A DNA stretch of 64,000 nt from assembly GCA_028571685.1 (NCBI GenBank), contig CM053146.1, forward strand, positions 112,753,431-112,817,430, written 5' to 3'. Shown piece after piece: positions 1 to 12,885 of this stretch. Position numbers and translations under genes: made by a program. Each line of letters opens with the position of its first letter. The first letter of the stretch is position 1. The notes under the pieces are model-generated. The model worked only from the letters and a program-made list of their open reading frames with translations, did no database searches and was not told where the DNA came from. This stretch comes from Heterohyrax brucei (lineage: Eukaryota; Chordata; Mammalia; Hyracoidea; Procaviidae).

Positions 1-706
<706 letters not shown>

Positions 707-1009
707 TAAAAGAAAAAGAAACCTACACGGAAAGTCTGAAGATGAAAAACAATACCTGAAGTGACACTGGGTAAGAAAAGACTGGATGGGGGAACAAAAT
801 GAAGAAATAGCAATAGAAACTATGTGACAAGTCACAGAGAAAAAAGCCACACAAAAAACACTGGTGACCTCTGGGACAATGTGGGACAGTCTTGTATGTG
901 TAATCGGAGTGCCCAGGAGAGGTGAAGACGAATGAAAAATACTGGACCAGCAGTAGCCAGAGTGTTTCTAGATTCTGTGAAAAATGTGTTGGGCATGTAT
1001 TGCTACACG

Positions 1010-2042
1010 ACAGAGTATTCCAAAATTTAGTGACTTAACACAATAAACAATCACCACAGATACCACAGACTGAGTCTCTGATAGTTAGGTGGTGCTCAGC
1101 TACCTTCACTCAATGCTGTCACAGGAATCACAATAGAGGGTCTTGGAGAGAGCTGGAGAAAAAGGTGGAACAAAATTCTAACTCACAAAAAAGACTAGAC
1201 CTACTGGTCTGATAGAGACTGGGTGTATCCTGAGAATATGAACCCCAGATACTCTTTTAGCTCAGTAATAAAGTCACTCCTGAGGTTCAGCCTTCAGGCC
1301 CATAAAGATTAGACAGGCCTGTAAAACAAAATGAGACTAAAGAGGCCCCCCCAGCCCAGGGGCAAGGACTGGAAGGCAAGAGGGGACAGGAAAGCTGGTG
1401 ACAGAGAACACAGGGTCAAGAACGGAGACCTTTGACATGTAGTGGGCTTGTTAACCAGTGTCATAAAACAGTATGTGTGCTAATTGTTTAATGGGAAGCT
1501 AGTTTGTTCTGTAAACCTTCATCTCATGTGCAATAAAACGAAACATAACCCAGAATAACAGGCAGCTACTGTCTCCTAGTTTCTGTATGTTGTTTATATG
1601 GGTTCCTTGGCGCAGAGACTTGCACATGGCTGCAGACTAGGTGTCAGCTGGGGCTGAAGTCATCTGTCCCAAGGCTCAGTGGAGGAGGATTTGCTCCTGA
1701 GCACCCACACATGGTGGCTTGCGTGATTCAGTTCCTCATGGGCTGTAGGCTAAATACCTCAGTTTCTTCCTTGGCTGTTGTCTGGAGGCTCCCTCTCACT
1801 GGGACTCACCAGAGTACAGCTCATAATCATAGCAGCTTATTCAGCAGCGTGAACAAGCAAGATAAATTGCAGGGTTTTGCCACTTAATGTTGGAAGTGAC
1901 GTCGTATCAGTTTTGCCATATCCTGTTCTTTAAAAACAAGGCACTAGATTCAGCACATGCTGCAGGGGCAGGGATTGTGTAAGGGCATGAGTGCTGTAAG
2001 GCACGGGGTCGTTGGGAGCCATAGAGAAGCTGCCTACCATGA
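1010..2042 (+). repeat. Old interspersed repeat, split by an L1 insertion
   Basis: The two outer parts (about 1010-1062 and 1557-2042) read as one element. The left part has AGTGACTTAACACAATAAAC. The right part has GGTGTCAGCTGGGGCTGAAG, then TTCCTCATGGGCTGTAGG, and ends in AAGCTGCCTACCAT. I remember this order of blocks as a common ancient mammalian repeat but cannot give its family name with confidence. The middle is an L1 3' end inserted later. The right part carries no convincing coding capacity. Confidence 0.5.
1063..1556 (+). mobile_element. L1 3' UTR end (afrotherian-type)
   Basis: This non-coding block ends in GTAAACCTTCATCTCATG, then CAATAAAACG. It shares its order of blocks with the end of the element at 3560-3710: AACCAGTGTCATAAAACAGT here against AGCCAATGTCCCAAAACAGT there. 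The internal wording (AGGTGGTGCTCAGC, then ATCACAATAGAGGGTC) also resembles the reverse complement of the 3' UTR of the L1 near 30950-31000. It is therefore a 5'-truncated L1 consisting of 3' UTR only, inserted into the older repeat at 1010-2042. Confidence 0.6.
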
Positions 2043-2049
2043 AAGCGCA

Positions 2050-3745
2050 GAGCCAAGAAGTTCACTGAAGCCCAAACAGAAGAAACATAGAGAAGGCCAT
2101 GCCAAGGTACATCATAATGAAATTGCTAAAAACCAGTGATGAAGAGAAAACCTTAAAGGCAATCAGAAAGAAAAAAAACAAAAACCACATTATATCTGGA
2201 GGAACAGAGATAAGAATGGCTGCACAAATGCAGATCACAGCTACAACCAGATGCCGTCTCACCCCAACAATACTAGCATAAATCAAGACAGAGGAAAAGA
2301 ATAAATGTTGGAGAGGTTGCGGGGAGATGAGAACCCTTGTGCACTGCCAGTAGGAATGTAAAATGGTACGACCACTGGGGAAAATCATATGGCACCTCCT
2401 TAAAAAGCTGAAAACTGAAATGCCATACAATTTAGCAGTCCCACTCCTAGGAATCTGTCCTAGAGGAATGAGAGCCATCACACGGATAGACACATGCGCA
2501 CCCCCATTCATTGCAGCACCGCACAGTCGCGACATGGAAACAACTTCCATGCCCGTCAGCAGGTGAAGGGACAAACGTCGGCACGCACACACAGGAGAAG
2601 ACTTCAGTGGTACGGAGCAGTGATGAATCCATGAAACATCTCAAGCGTGGATGAATATGGAAGATAACAGTGCTGACTGGAATAAGTCAGTCATAAAAGG
2701 ACAAGTATGAGACCACTGTTACAAGAACTCAAGGAAAGGTTTACACAGAAAGAAACAATCTTTAACAGTTATGAGAGAGGGGGAGGAATGGTGAGGAGAA
2801 ATCATTTACTAGCTAGCAGACAAATGTGAACTTTGGTGACAGGAAAGACAAGAGAAAACACAGGGAAGCCAGCACAGCTTGACCAAGGTGAAGTCATAGA
2901 AGTTTCCTAGATACATCCAAACACCTTGAGGGGCCGAGGGCTGTGGACCATTGTCTCAGAAGACATCTATGTCAGTTGGCATAACATAATTCATAAAATG
3001 TTCTGCGTCCTTGTTTGTGAGTGGTCTTAACAGCTTGTGAGTATTCATCTAAAATATATTTCCTGGTCCTGTCCAGTCCAGAGCAAAGGAGAATGAATAT
3101 AACCAAAGATACTGGATAGAATTAGCTCGAAGGACTAAACACCACGTGGACCACAGCCTCCACCAGCCTCGGTGCAGAAGAACAAGGTGGCTGTGACCAC
3201 CAACCCCTCTGAGAAGAGGTCACAAGAGTCCCAGATAGAGCAGGAAAAAAATGAAAAAATTGAAATTGACACACACAAAAAAGAGCCAACTTAAGTGGTA
3301 TGACAGAGACTGAAGGCACCCTGAGACCATGGCCCCTGGACACCTGCTGAGGACTGAGGCCACTCCTAAAGCCCATTTTAAGCCAAAGATTGGAACAGAC
3401 CTGTAAAACAAACAACAGCACCCACAAAGAACATGCTTTTTAGTTTAATCAAATATGTGAGACCAAATGGGCAATTTCTGTCCAAAAGCAAGACAGGAAG
3501 AGACAGGACAACTGGATGATTGGGCACAAGAATCCTGGGGTAGAAAGAGGGGGTGTGCTGTCACATGGCCAGGATCACAGCCAATGTCCCAAAACAGTTT
3601 GTGTGTAAGCTTTGAATAAGAAATGAATTTGTACCATGAATTTCACCTAAAGCACGATAATTTTGTTTAAAGGACTGCATAAAAACTTTAAAAAAATAAA
3701 GTTATAGGACACGGACAGGGAAGAATAATAGGCTACAAATCAGGA
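2050..3745 (+). mobile_element. Internally deleted L1 (ORF1 tail, ORF2 C-terminus, 3' UTR)
   Basis: Three L1 parts lie in order. The first, about 2080-2217, encodes an ORF1 C-terminal segment (KLLKTSDEEKTLKAIRK, then GGTEIRMAA), matching the family pattern KLLK..KEKILKAAREK..GTPIRM. The second, about 2218-2640, is the ORF2 C-terminus: QMQITATTRCRLTPT corresponds to the family's EMQIKTTMRYHLTP, and later comes PLGKIIWHLLKKLKTEMPYN and AVPLLGICP. The third, about 2700-3745, is a 3' UTR related to that of the L1 at 30513. Almost all of ORF2, including the endonuclease and reverse transcriptase, is absent. The ORF1 and ORF2 pieces share one reading frame from 2099 to 2281. The copy is otherwise degenerate, with stops and a divergent 3' UTR. 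Confidence 0.7.
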
Positions 3746-4474
3746 GTAATGCAAGTGACATGAAGAAGTCCTCGGGCACAGTGTGGAAGGGTCCCGGAAG
3801 CAGGGCCGTACCGCTTTCTAGGATTTTTTTCCTTCAGGACGCTTCTTTGAGCTGTAGTGTTTGTGTTTTGGGCTTTTATCAGACAGTTGGTGCACTCAAT
3901 GTTTGTTACAAGCTGGGCTTCCTAAGATGTTTTTCAAATTTTGGTTTATTTCTGTTATGTCTTTTTTTTTATTTTTGTTACGTCTTTTAAAACATAAAAA
4001 CCAAGTAAGGTCTTTCTTACACCTTTTGGCAGTAATTATGTGTTTGTGTCTGTATACACACACAGCCACATAACTGTGTGTTCATAAGCTGTAACAAGCT
4101 TATGAGTCTATTTTTTGTTTGTTTTTACTGTGTGTAAATATTAATGCCTAATGACTCATTTTGCTATTTTGGACCATAAGACCTGGTTCATAACCCATCT
4201 ACATATCAGAGTCACCTTAGGAGTTAAAAAGTTTAATATATCTGCACCTCCACACCTATTAAATCAGAATTTCTGTAAGTGACAGCCAGACATCATAAAG
4301 CCAGTTTCATAAAGCTCCTCAGATCATTTCAGTGTGCAGGCAAGGGTGAGACCCATTGCTCTAGGAGAAGGTTAGCTTAACTCTTGATTGTTGCCCCTTC
4401 TAGCCAGGTGGGATGCAGTGGGTGTGGACATGTCTTTAAGTTTAGAAAAAGAACAAAGTTTTTCATGCATTCAT

Positions 4475-4935
4475 TATGTGCCTGGCATAATTAAGACTTA
4501 TTGCCTAGAAAGAAAATTAGTCTCCCCATTTGCCAAGTAGGAAATTAAGGTTCAAAAAATAATTTAAAGTATCATAGAATATAACAGAAGATGTCTCATT
4601 GCTACAGAAAAGGCAGTATATCATAAGTTATTAATGCTGAGAAAAGCAGCTTATGTGTGTGTGTACACCTATATTTATATATTTACATGTAAATATATGT
4701 GTATATATGTAATTTTTATCACATAGAAGGCCTTGGGCTGTGTATTAATACCATAGTGCTTAGAGGCATTAGTAATATTAAAATTGCATTTCACAAGTAG
4801 AAAGAAGCTTAGAAAAGTTTACTATTTTCTGTAAAATGGCAGGTAGTAGAGCTGGTATTTGAACTAGATGGTAACTCCAGAGCTCACAGTCTTAGCTGCC
4901 ATCCTAAACTTGACCTCTGGAATCTGGGCAGCCTG
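4475..4935 (-). repeat. MIR fragments
   Basis: Two pieces read as the reverse complement of MIR. At about 4475-4560 there is TTATGTGCCTGGCATAATTA followed by CCCCATTTGCCAAGTAGGAAA. At about 4795-4910 there is TAGTAGAGCTGGTATTTGAA followed by CTCCAGAGCTCACAGTCTTA. The middle is AT-rich and includes the microsatellite at 4650-4712. These are old, diverged and non-coding. Confidence 0.55.
4650..4712. repeat. TG/TA microsatellite
   Basis: This is an impure run of TG, TA and ATAT dinucleotides (TTATGTGTGTGTGTACAC, then TATATTTATATATTTACATG). Confidence 0.7.
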
Positions 4936-5671
4936 GGGTGAGTCTTGCCTCTACCATTTGCTATTACTCAGTTCTCCTAGTGGCAAAGTCCTGCTTATTT
5001 GAGCATGCAGTTTATAACCCTTCCTTCTGTTAAAACTGTCTGTTCTTGCGTTATTCTGGCTCAGTGATACAAGTTCTAGCCAGAGGTATAGACAATGTAG
5101 AGGAATTTATTGGTTAACATTTCTGTCCTCATTAGACTATTCATCCTTGTGTCTAAAAATCAATGTGGATGTTTCGTTAGTGATTGTCAAGTGACGTGTA
5201 GTGCCATCAACTTTATCTGGGGATTCCTTGAAAACTGCTTAGGAGATACTGCAGTTACGCTGTGCCTTAACTGATAGTTGTAGAAGGGAAGGGAACCCCC
5301 GAGTAAAAGGGCATGTCTGTTGGGATCACGGCGAGAAGTCCCATGGGTAAGAGTGCACAGGTGGGTGTTAGGGAGAGTGGTGGTATGTGGGAGCGGGAAG
5401 GGAAGGGAGTTGTGATCTATTGTGGAAGGTCTTGACTGTTTTTGTTTCTTGTTTTAATTTTATAGAAGTAATAGAGGAAAACTATGGAAGATTTTTAAGC
5501 AGGCTAGTGATAAGACTTCACGTACTCATGTTTTAACTGATTTTAAAAGAAGATAACCTCATAATAGCATAGAGTGCTTTAGAAAGGAGGAAAAGCAGAA
5601 ATTGGGAAGATCAGGTTGGCTGCCTTTCTCACCTCAGGCAGTGCTGCGGAAACCTTGCTCACATAAGTAAT

Positions 5672-5813
5672 CCGCTGCCGTCAAGTCAGTTCCAGCGCCT
5701 AGCAGCCCAACAGGACTGCCCCACACGGTTTCCGAGGAGCAGCGGCTCGTGGGTTTGAGCTGCCAGCTTCTGGGTGAGCAGCTGAGCTCTGAACTGCTGT
5801 CACAGTCAGGGCT
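5672..5813 (-). mobile_element. AfroSINE, diverged
   Basis: Read on the - strand it runs from a tRNA-like head (complement of CACAGTCAGGGCTTC) to the tail motif GACTTGACGGCAGC. On the + strand the tail appears as GCTGCCGTCAAGTCAGTTCC and the box B-like part as GGGTTTGAGCTGCCAGC. It is diverged from the younger copies in this window. Confidence 0.7.
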
Positions 5814-6744
5814 TCTTCATAAATAAGCAGATGAAAAGGGAAGAAATTTTCATGCGGCACTGTCATCCTTTTAAACGTCCTCAGAGTTATTTGTCAGAAA
5901 TCAAATGATGGTCTGTTTTTGAAAATTGTGTTTTATAATTTATAAGCTGATGATTGTATTATAGTCTCGTAAATTCTGTGAAAAGTAAAGAAATGAAAGC
6001 ACCTGACTTGAAAAAGGATTAGGTTACTAAGTAAGATGAGTAAGTAATTTACTTTCTAAATAACAGCAGTATTTTGAATTGTCCTTTGTAACTCAGCAGT
6101 GGTTTACACTTCAGGACAGTGCACACTGTACTTACAGGAGAGTGACAGAAAGGAAATGAGAACTTTCATGACTGGATGCCTGACTCAAGTTTAAAGTCAA
6201 ACAGATCAGTTTTAGGAAGCAGTATTTACAGAAATAACACAGAAAGAGAGTCACTGTAAAACATTCTGTCCTTCATCCTGCTGAAAAAATCTCCAGGTCC
6301 CTCCAGCAGTCCTGCACTCACTGCTGTTAGAGCAGTCCTGCTTACACTGATTAGGGACCACAACTGGTGGTGGAGGAAAACGTTTAGATTTGAGAGATTG
6401 AGGAGGTGGAATTAGCAGGGCTTGGGGATGTAGGGAAAGGTGACAAGGTGGCAAGAATGGCTTGGGCAGAAACTCAGGGAGTAGTAATAGCTTTCACTGC
6501 GCTAGTATAATTCTATTTAAAATTTCACGTTTTTAAAATACAATAGGGTGATTAAACACAAGTACACTTGAAGAAATAGCCATCTTTCTGGATTTTGAGA
6601 TTGTGTTTATCTCTCTTCACTGAGGTTGGGGGTGCATTTTGGTTTATGTTTAGCAGGTCACTGTGTTTGAGTGCAGTGGGAGCTGGCATAGGGTGAATAT
6701 TCACTTATATATTGGTTGTGTCTTTCGAGGAATATTCTCTGTAA

Positions 6745-6945
<201 letters not shown>

Positions 6946-7154
6946 GGCTCAGCCAGGCTGTGCTCCCCTCCGAGGAATAGTCAGGTCTTCCCAGAGTGTC
7001 AGAAGGCCCCAGGGACTCCCTTCCAGTGGAATGAGTGAAGGATGCACGTGAGCAAAGCTACTTATTTTTTTTGGTTTATCCCCCAGTATTAAAAACATCT
7101 GAGCAGATGGATCTTCCTGCCATCGTTTGTACTATGCTGAGCTGTCTGGATTGA

Positions 7155-7160
7155 AATAAA
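7155..7160 (+). promoter_or_regulatory. ABI2: Proximal poly(A) signal of ABI2
   Basis: AATAAA lies in TTGAAATAAAGTGACTG about 210 bases after the stop codon, followed by the T/G-rich CTGTTTCTGAATATGTC. It is a plausible early cleavage site giving a short 3' UTR. Confidence 0.5.
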
Positions 7161-10100
7161 GTGACTGTTTCTGAATATGTCAAAGCTGTAACCACGTAAC
7201 TATGTAGCTGAAACAAATCAGAGTAAGACTGATTCAGAAAAATTCTGGGATTTTTCTCAGGAATACTGTACATTCTTGGGGTTTCTCCTCCTGCAGAACC
7301 CATGGCATGTTCTTCAATGCCTGTGCTAAGGGGTCAACCTCATGGCCAAATGGATCCCTTAGCCCCACACTTCCTTCAAGATGTATGAGGAGGGAACTGA
7401 TATTTAAATACCATACTTAACCATTTTTATGATTGTTTCAGTTCGGTTCTTTAACACTGTAAATTCTACATTCTGTCAGCACTTGAGTGAACCAAACAAC
7501 TTGATACTGAACTGACTTGCATCCCTTTTTGTTTCTTAGTTTTTAGATTATGACAGGGCTTCCAACTGACCAGTTCACTAGTTACTGACATAAACAAGGG
7601 CATCGTATGTGTTGCATAGCAATAAAATGGATTGCCTGTTGGATTTTCACCCTAGTAGGAAGAAACAGCACCTCCCCAAAGATGACAGCCGACCCACACT
7701 GCTTTGGAATGCGTTGCTGTCCACATTCCTGCCAATAATTCAGTCTCCTCATGGATCCCGAAAGTCTCAGGAGCCTGATGTGGGAGATTGCACTATTGGC
7801 AGGACTGTGGAGAGCGACATACATTCAGAACAGTGTGCTTTGCTACTGTCTTTAAGCAGGACATCTTTTGAGCAGGTTCATTTCTTTTCTTGGGTCGGAA
7901 TTCCACAGGCAACAGATTTGGTGGATGTGCAGATACGTCCATTGCTGTCCTGTACTTCAGCAATTACTAAATTGTTCCCAAGCCCTGGATTATGAGGTTA
8001 TGAAATGTGGAAGTCCCCAAACATCCTGAGGGTAGTTAACATGTGCCAGTTTAATTTAATGTGCTGCTGCATGAGACTGCATTGCCACTAATGGCCAGTG
8101 TACCCAGCTATTTCCAGCATGGTAGGCTGCTTCACATGCAAGGTAGGCTTGTGGCCTCCTAAGGTTCTAAAGAGGTTGAGCCGCATAAATGTTCTGCTTA
8201 AAGGCATCCTGAACCCGTGCCTTAGGTGCTGTTTTGAGAGGTAGGGTCTTAGAGATCAGACCAACTATTTCCTTGCTGTGCTGACTACTTAGAGAAAAAA
8301 AAAATCTTTGGCAGATAGTTATTCGAAGTCTCTCGACAGTTAACAGGGAATTAAAGATTTGCTGCTGTGCTGAGTGTCATTAATGGCCAGTGTTACTTGC
8401 TGCTGTTTTTTCCCCTTAGTTCTAGAGAAGGTAAATACGCTCCTGATTGTGATTGGACTCTGAAGTAACTGTGTCTGGTAAGAATTTGAACCTTATAGCT
8501 CAGATAGACTAATAGGGGAACACTTAACCCAGTCCCGTAGATAAAAATGTAACTGAAACAGTTTTTTAAAGTCTGTACATGAGTTAGCTTCAAATTCAGT
8601 GGAATTTGTAGGATAGATGGCTTTGTTCACTTCAGTGATCAGTATACGGGATAGTGACAAAAAAAAATTCAGGAGGGCTTGGGTGCTCAGAGGATGAATA
8701 CTGTGATGTTGGGGCAACTCATGGCCACCCCAAATGTACCAGGGGTTCTCCTGGTCACAGTGACTTGGTAAGAATAGAGCTTTGCCAAGTAACATCCCTG
8801 TCCTGGGCAAAATGGGAAAGGCAGGAACTGTGTGTATTTCAAATGGAGGCCTTGACCATGGTGGGTAGTGCAGATGACAGAAGAACTTGACTGAAAAGTG
8901 GACGGTGTAGTAGTATGTGAGGAAATTCAGATGGTGGAGTCAGAAGTTAATTATTTCACTTGTATAGCTGTTATCTGAGCACAAAACTTCATTACGCATT
9001 TAAGTGACACGCAGCTGTAGAATTCGTAAGACTTTTTTAAACAAGTTGCAGGGTTCATGTTTCTTTTACACATTGCGGCTTAGCATACCTCTTTTGCTTT
9101 TAGACTTTCCCAGGACTTTGGGTTTAACTTGCATTAATTTGCCTTCAGTACACATTCCACTTAACTCTTGTTAGCATCTCAACATTCCTTATTTCCTGAT
9201 TTCCTTAAAAGTCCTGTGAACGTATAGGTTCTTTATGGATCTATACTTTCAAGAGCTAATGTCTTCTTACTACTGGGTGTATAACTACACAGATTTTTAA
9301 AGTTAGATGTCCCCATTATTTATTACATTAAATAACTTTTTACTTAGAAAGCTAAGTGGATTAATAGAACAGAGGGTGTTTTGAAATCCATGAAATAGTT
9401 CCCACAGCTCACACCTACAGAAGCAGAGAAGACAGGTGTACAAGCAGCAGAGTTGGTGATGGTCAGCAGACATGGAGCTTGCCTGGTGGATCCCTGCTGG
9501 CCTGGGGAGTACAGAAGACACTGGTGATGTCCTTTACACTACAGACCTGCAGTGGGGGAATCCATAGGTCAAGTGAATTTTTTATTATTTAGTACTAATG
9601 TGAGTGTGCAATTTTTGTTTTAAAAACAGTACCTGTTGGACTTCCTGCATATTTTTTTAATTTTTGTACAGTTTTGAATTTTATAGTTTGTCTTGGAAGG
9701 ATACTGTGTAAGGATGATGGGCCAGGCCTACAGTAATTGGAGACTTTTAATGTATGTAATATTTTCATAGATTGCATGCTATTAATAGTCTGTTAAGGGT
9801 AGTATTTCCTGTTTTACTGTAAGTTTCCCCCATTTACCTTTTTGTAAACTAAGAGATAGTAGAAATTCCAAATGATTGTGGAAATCTGACCCGCTATATG
9901 TTGTCAGTGTTGTGGCAATGATGATCCAGGTCTCAATCTGCTGACCAGTAAGCAGCCATTGTCAGGAAAAGAGGGAATCCAATGGGAAGTTTTGCCCTCC
10001 AGAAGTGCTTTTTGACTGGTTTGTCCACTTTTTCCTCTCTCTTTTTCCCACAAAAAAAAAGTAGCTGAATAGGGGGGAGGTATTATTTGAAGTCTCAAAA

Positions 10101-11647
10101 GGATGTGAATGAAAATACACTGTCCTGCTGTCTTTGACCTTATGGCCAAGGCAATAAATTGGAAACAAAAATTCTGCCAGTGTGTTGAAATCTAGACCTG
10201 AGAGATTCAGGCTGCTGTTTGGAATATGAATCTTTTATGATAATCTTGTTCAGTATTTCCCATCTTTTGGCTGTCTGTCTCCCTCAGTTAGGGTTGGCAG
10301 GGGCCCAGTACCTCTGCTGTGTTTCTTTCTACAAAGCACAGGGCCGTCACCTTGATCCCCGTCTTCCCTGCCGCTGCTGTTCATGACCTGGGAGAGGGTG
10401 TTCTATGCATCTGTACAGCACTGTCTGTCACCCAGCACAGCAGTCTTCTGTTGATTATGGAAAGAACTTTGTTGGGGAGGCATCAGTATGATGGTAAATA
10501 GTTTGTATTCACATTTACATTTTTGTTCTAATGTTCTTTTAGCAGGTGACCTTTCCCTATTAATATCTCGTTACCTTTTCTTGTGGAGACAGCACAGCAC
10601 ACCCATCCCAAAGGCCACCTTTGAAAAGTATTTGATGGGAAGAATTAAATGACAATCTAGTATTTGAAGAGTGGGGATTTTAATTACTTCATGTTTCTTT
10701 GGCCAGAAACTCGCTTGGTGTTACTAAAGTGATGATTTCCCTCACTATGACTAATTTAGAACTTTAGACTTGTAGAGCTAGCAGAGACTTGAGCTGGGTC
10801 TCACTCATGTAAACAGCTAGTTAATGCTCCAGTTTCTGACTTGACTCCTAGTGTTCTCTCCACTGCTCACCAGTCTTAACTGACTGTGCCCTATTTTTCC
10901 CTAAAAATTAGAGTTCTATTTGATGTCTTCAGGAAGACACTTGAAAGTGTGCTGTTTCAGTAAATACCATGAGTATTCTGCCACTTAAAGGCATGTACTG
11001 AGTGCTTAACCCTTCTAAAACTGCGGTGCAAATGGTCTTCCCATCAGGTGTCTGTGCAGAAATGTTGTATCGTTTCAGCATCAGGCAGGAACGCAGGATA
11101 GCAAACAGCCATATCTGAGAGAGCCTTATTAAAGTTCCTACAGAGGCATTAAGCTCATTACCTTACGTTTACTTTATGCTGCTCTTTGTTCCTGTGTGTA
11201 ATTGAGAATCTCAGAATTCTTAAAAAAAAAAAAAATTTGACAAATGACAGAACCTAGCTGTGTATAAATGATCCTTGCTGAATACCTTGAAGATTTTTTG
11301 TAAAACAGCTTATTTTCACATTACAATGGAACTGTCTTTTGCAACTTTAGGATTCTATGGGAAAGCAGTTTTTATCATACACTTGTGTCCACACACCTTT
11401 TTCTTAAAATAGTTTACAAAAGGGACTATAACAAAGTTTGTAGTCTGGCCAGTTGTACTTGTGGCTCCCAGAGGAGGGGTGGTGCCGGGTGGAGTGAAAC
11501 ATGCAGGGAGGTGCCAGGGAGCAGCCTGTCGCCAGTCACGTGTCTGTCTGTGCCATTACGCCACCTCCAGATGATTGGGGGAACATTCACTTTTAAATTT
11601 TTTTAATTGTATTTGAAATTGTTGCTGTGTACTAAGAACTTGACCTA

Positions 11648-11653
11648 AATAAA
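11648..11653 (+). promoter_or_regulatory. ABI2: Distal poly(A) signal of ABI2
   Basis: AATAAA lies in GACCTAAATAAAATCCCAC. CA dinucleotides follow about 10-20 bases later, and then a G/T-rich stretch, GAGTGTCTTGTGAATGTA. This is the textbook arrangement of a strong cleavage site and is the last such site before the RAPH1 3' end. Confidence 0.55.
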
Positions 11654-11672
11654 ATCCCACAAAGTACACCAG

Positions 11673-12644
11673 AGTGTCTTGTGAATGTATTCATGTTAAG
11701 GGACCTCTTTTCCAAGGTGGTAAGCATCTAAATGTGTTGGGAGCATCCCTGACTTTGCTGTTGCTTCAAACTTGGAAGGCGCTTTGTATTACTGTGTTCA
11801 CAAACTTCAAACACTTAAAATGTAGAGCCTTAAATTTGTCATCTCCGATTATTTTTCTCATAAAAAACAGCTGCTGTAAATACTTAAGAACCATTTTCTA
11901 CCTCTGTCTTTTGCTAAGTGAACCTGAGGCTTTCTAATCACTTTTTTTAAAGAGACATAGTATCCAAGAATAGTGCTGCAGCAGTTTCTTGCTCTCCTAG
12001 TCCATCTTTCTTTTCTTTTGGATGGCACTGCCTAATGTGGCATAGAAAACCGAGGAATACCCAGCTAACACATTCATATTTTGGCACATTTTCAAAAAGT
12101 AAGGCTCTTATTTTATGATAGGAGGACTCTGAAGCATCAGAGCAGACATCTCATGGATGTTCAGTGTTGACCCTTACATTTCCTATGTGGATCTACATGT
12201 TTGATTGAAATGCTCGATGGACTGGTGTGGTGAGGGAGAGTCCCACTTGTTCCATGGCCTTGGCAGCCTGTTCACTCCTGTGAGACAAGACGGTGAAGGA
12301 ACGTGAGCAGGGCTTTCAGTGTTTCTCTTCTGCCGGGCAAGAGGCTAGCAACACGTGACCCAATGGAACACCCATCAGTGCGCACCCTGACATGGCAGCC
12401 CGGCATCCATAACGAGGGCTCCAAATCTTCAAAACCAAAAGCAGCCCTTCCTCCTAAGTTCTACTTTTTTTAAAATAAAAAAAGGAAATCTCAGATGATT
12501 GATTTCCAAAGCCTACCTGTTATAAATCAGACTTGACAGGTGAACAAATTGAACACATCAAATTATAACAGTTTATTGACCTTCACACTTAACGTGTTCT
12601 TAATGGTGCTGACCCACAAACACGCGAGTAAAATCTTCCTGTTT
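11673..12644. other. Intergenic spacer between ABI2 and RAPH1 3' ends
   Basis: About 1 kb lies between the inferred ABI2 and RAPH1 cleavage sites. I see no interspersed repeat, ORF with a recognisable product or RNA gene. If either transcript reads further, this spacer is UTR and the genes may overlap in antisense. Confidence 0.5.
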
Positions 12645-12663
12645 AAACGAAATGTTTTTTGCT

Positions 12664-12669
12664 TTTATT
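12664..12669 (-). promoter_or_regulatory. RAPH1: Poly(A) signal of RAPH1
   Basis: On the - strand it reads CCTTAATAAAAGC. Further along that strand comes GCGTGTTTGTGGGTCAGC, a G/T-rich downstream element. A second AATAAA at 12572-12577 on the same strand is an alternative, so the exact cleavage point is uncertain. Confidence 0.5.
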
Positions 12670-12843
12670 AAGGATTGGGTAAGCTGACATAATGAAAACA
12701 TGTAACTGAAAAATTTACACCGACTGTATGACTGCTGTCCTAAGCCATTACAATAGTTTTACTGGCAATAACTGGCAAGAATAACTTGGAAAATAACTTA
12801 ATCCAGCGGTAGAACACAACAGATCAGTAGTACTGAATATTCT

Positions 12844-12885
12844 CTCTCATATATATATATATATCTATATCTCTCTATAGCTTTG
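12844..12885. repeat. TA/TC microsatellite
   Basis: CTCTCTCATATATATATATA is followed by TCTATATCTCTCTATAG. It lies inside the RAPH1 3' UTR. Confidence 0.8.

Larger units (their letters stand above)
6946..11672 (+). other. ABI2: ABI2 3' UTR (long form)
   Basis: This is non-coding sequence from the ABI2 stop to the last good poly(A) signal. It is largely free of interspersed repeats, as expected for a constrained 3' UTR. An early poly(A) signal at 7155-7160 would give a UTR of about 230 bases, and the signal at 11648-11653 gives the long form. Frames such as 7609-7995 (128 codons) show no recognisable domain and are taken as chance. The extent is inferred from signals and not from transcripts. 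Confidence 0.65.

Noticed and set aside
2062-2592. A 176-codon frame on the - strand, hydrophobic
   Set aside because: It is the antisense of L1 ORF1/ORF2 sequence. The + strand reading matches L1 proteins.
1010-3745. A retrovirus-like element in the left repeat block
   Set aside because: No terminal direct repeats with TG...CA ends, no primer-binding site and no gag, pol or env motifs. The parts are explained by L1 and one old repeat.
7609-7995. A 128-codon frame in the ABI2 3' UTR
   Set aside because: No recognisable domain, composition like the surrounding UTR and no splice or promoter context. It is a chance open frame.
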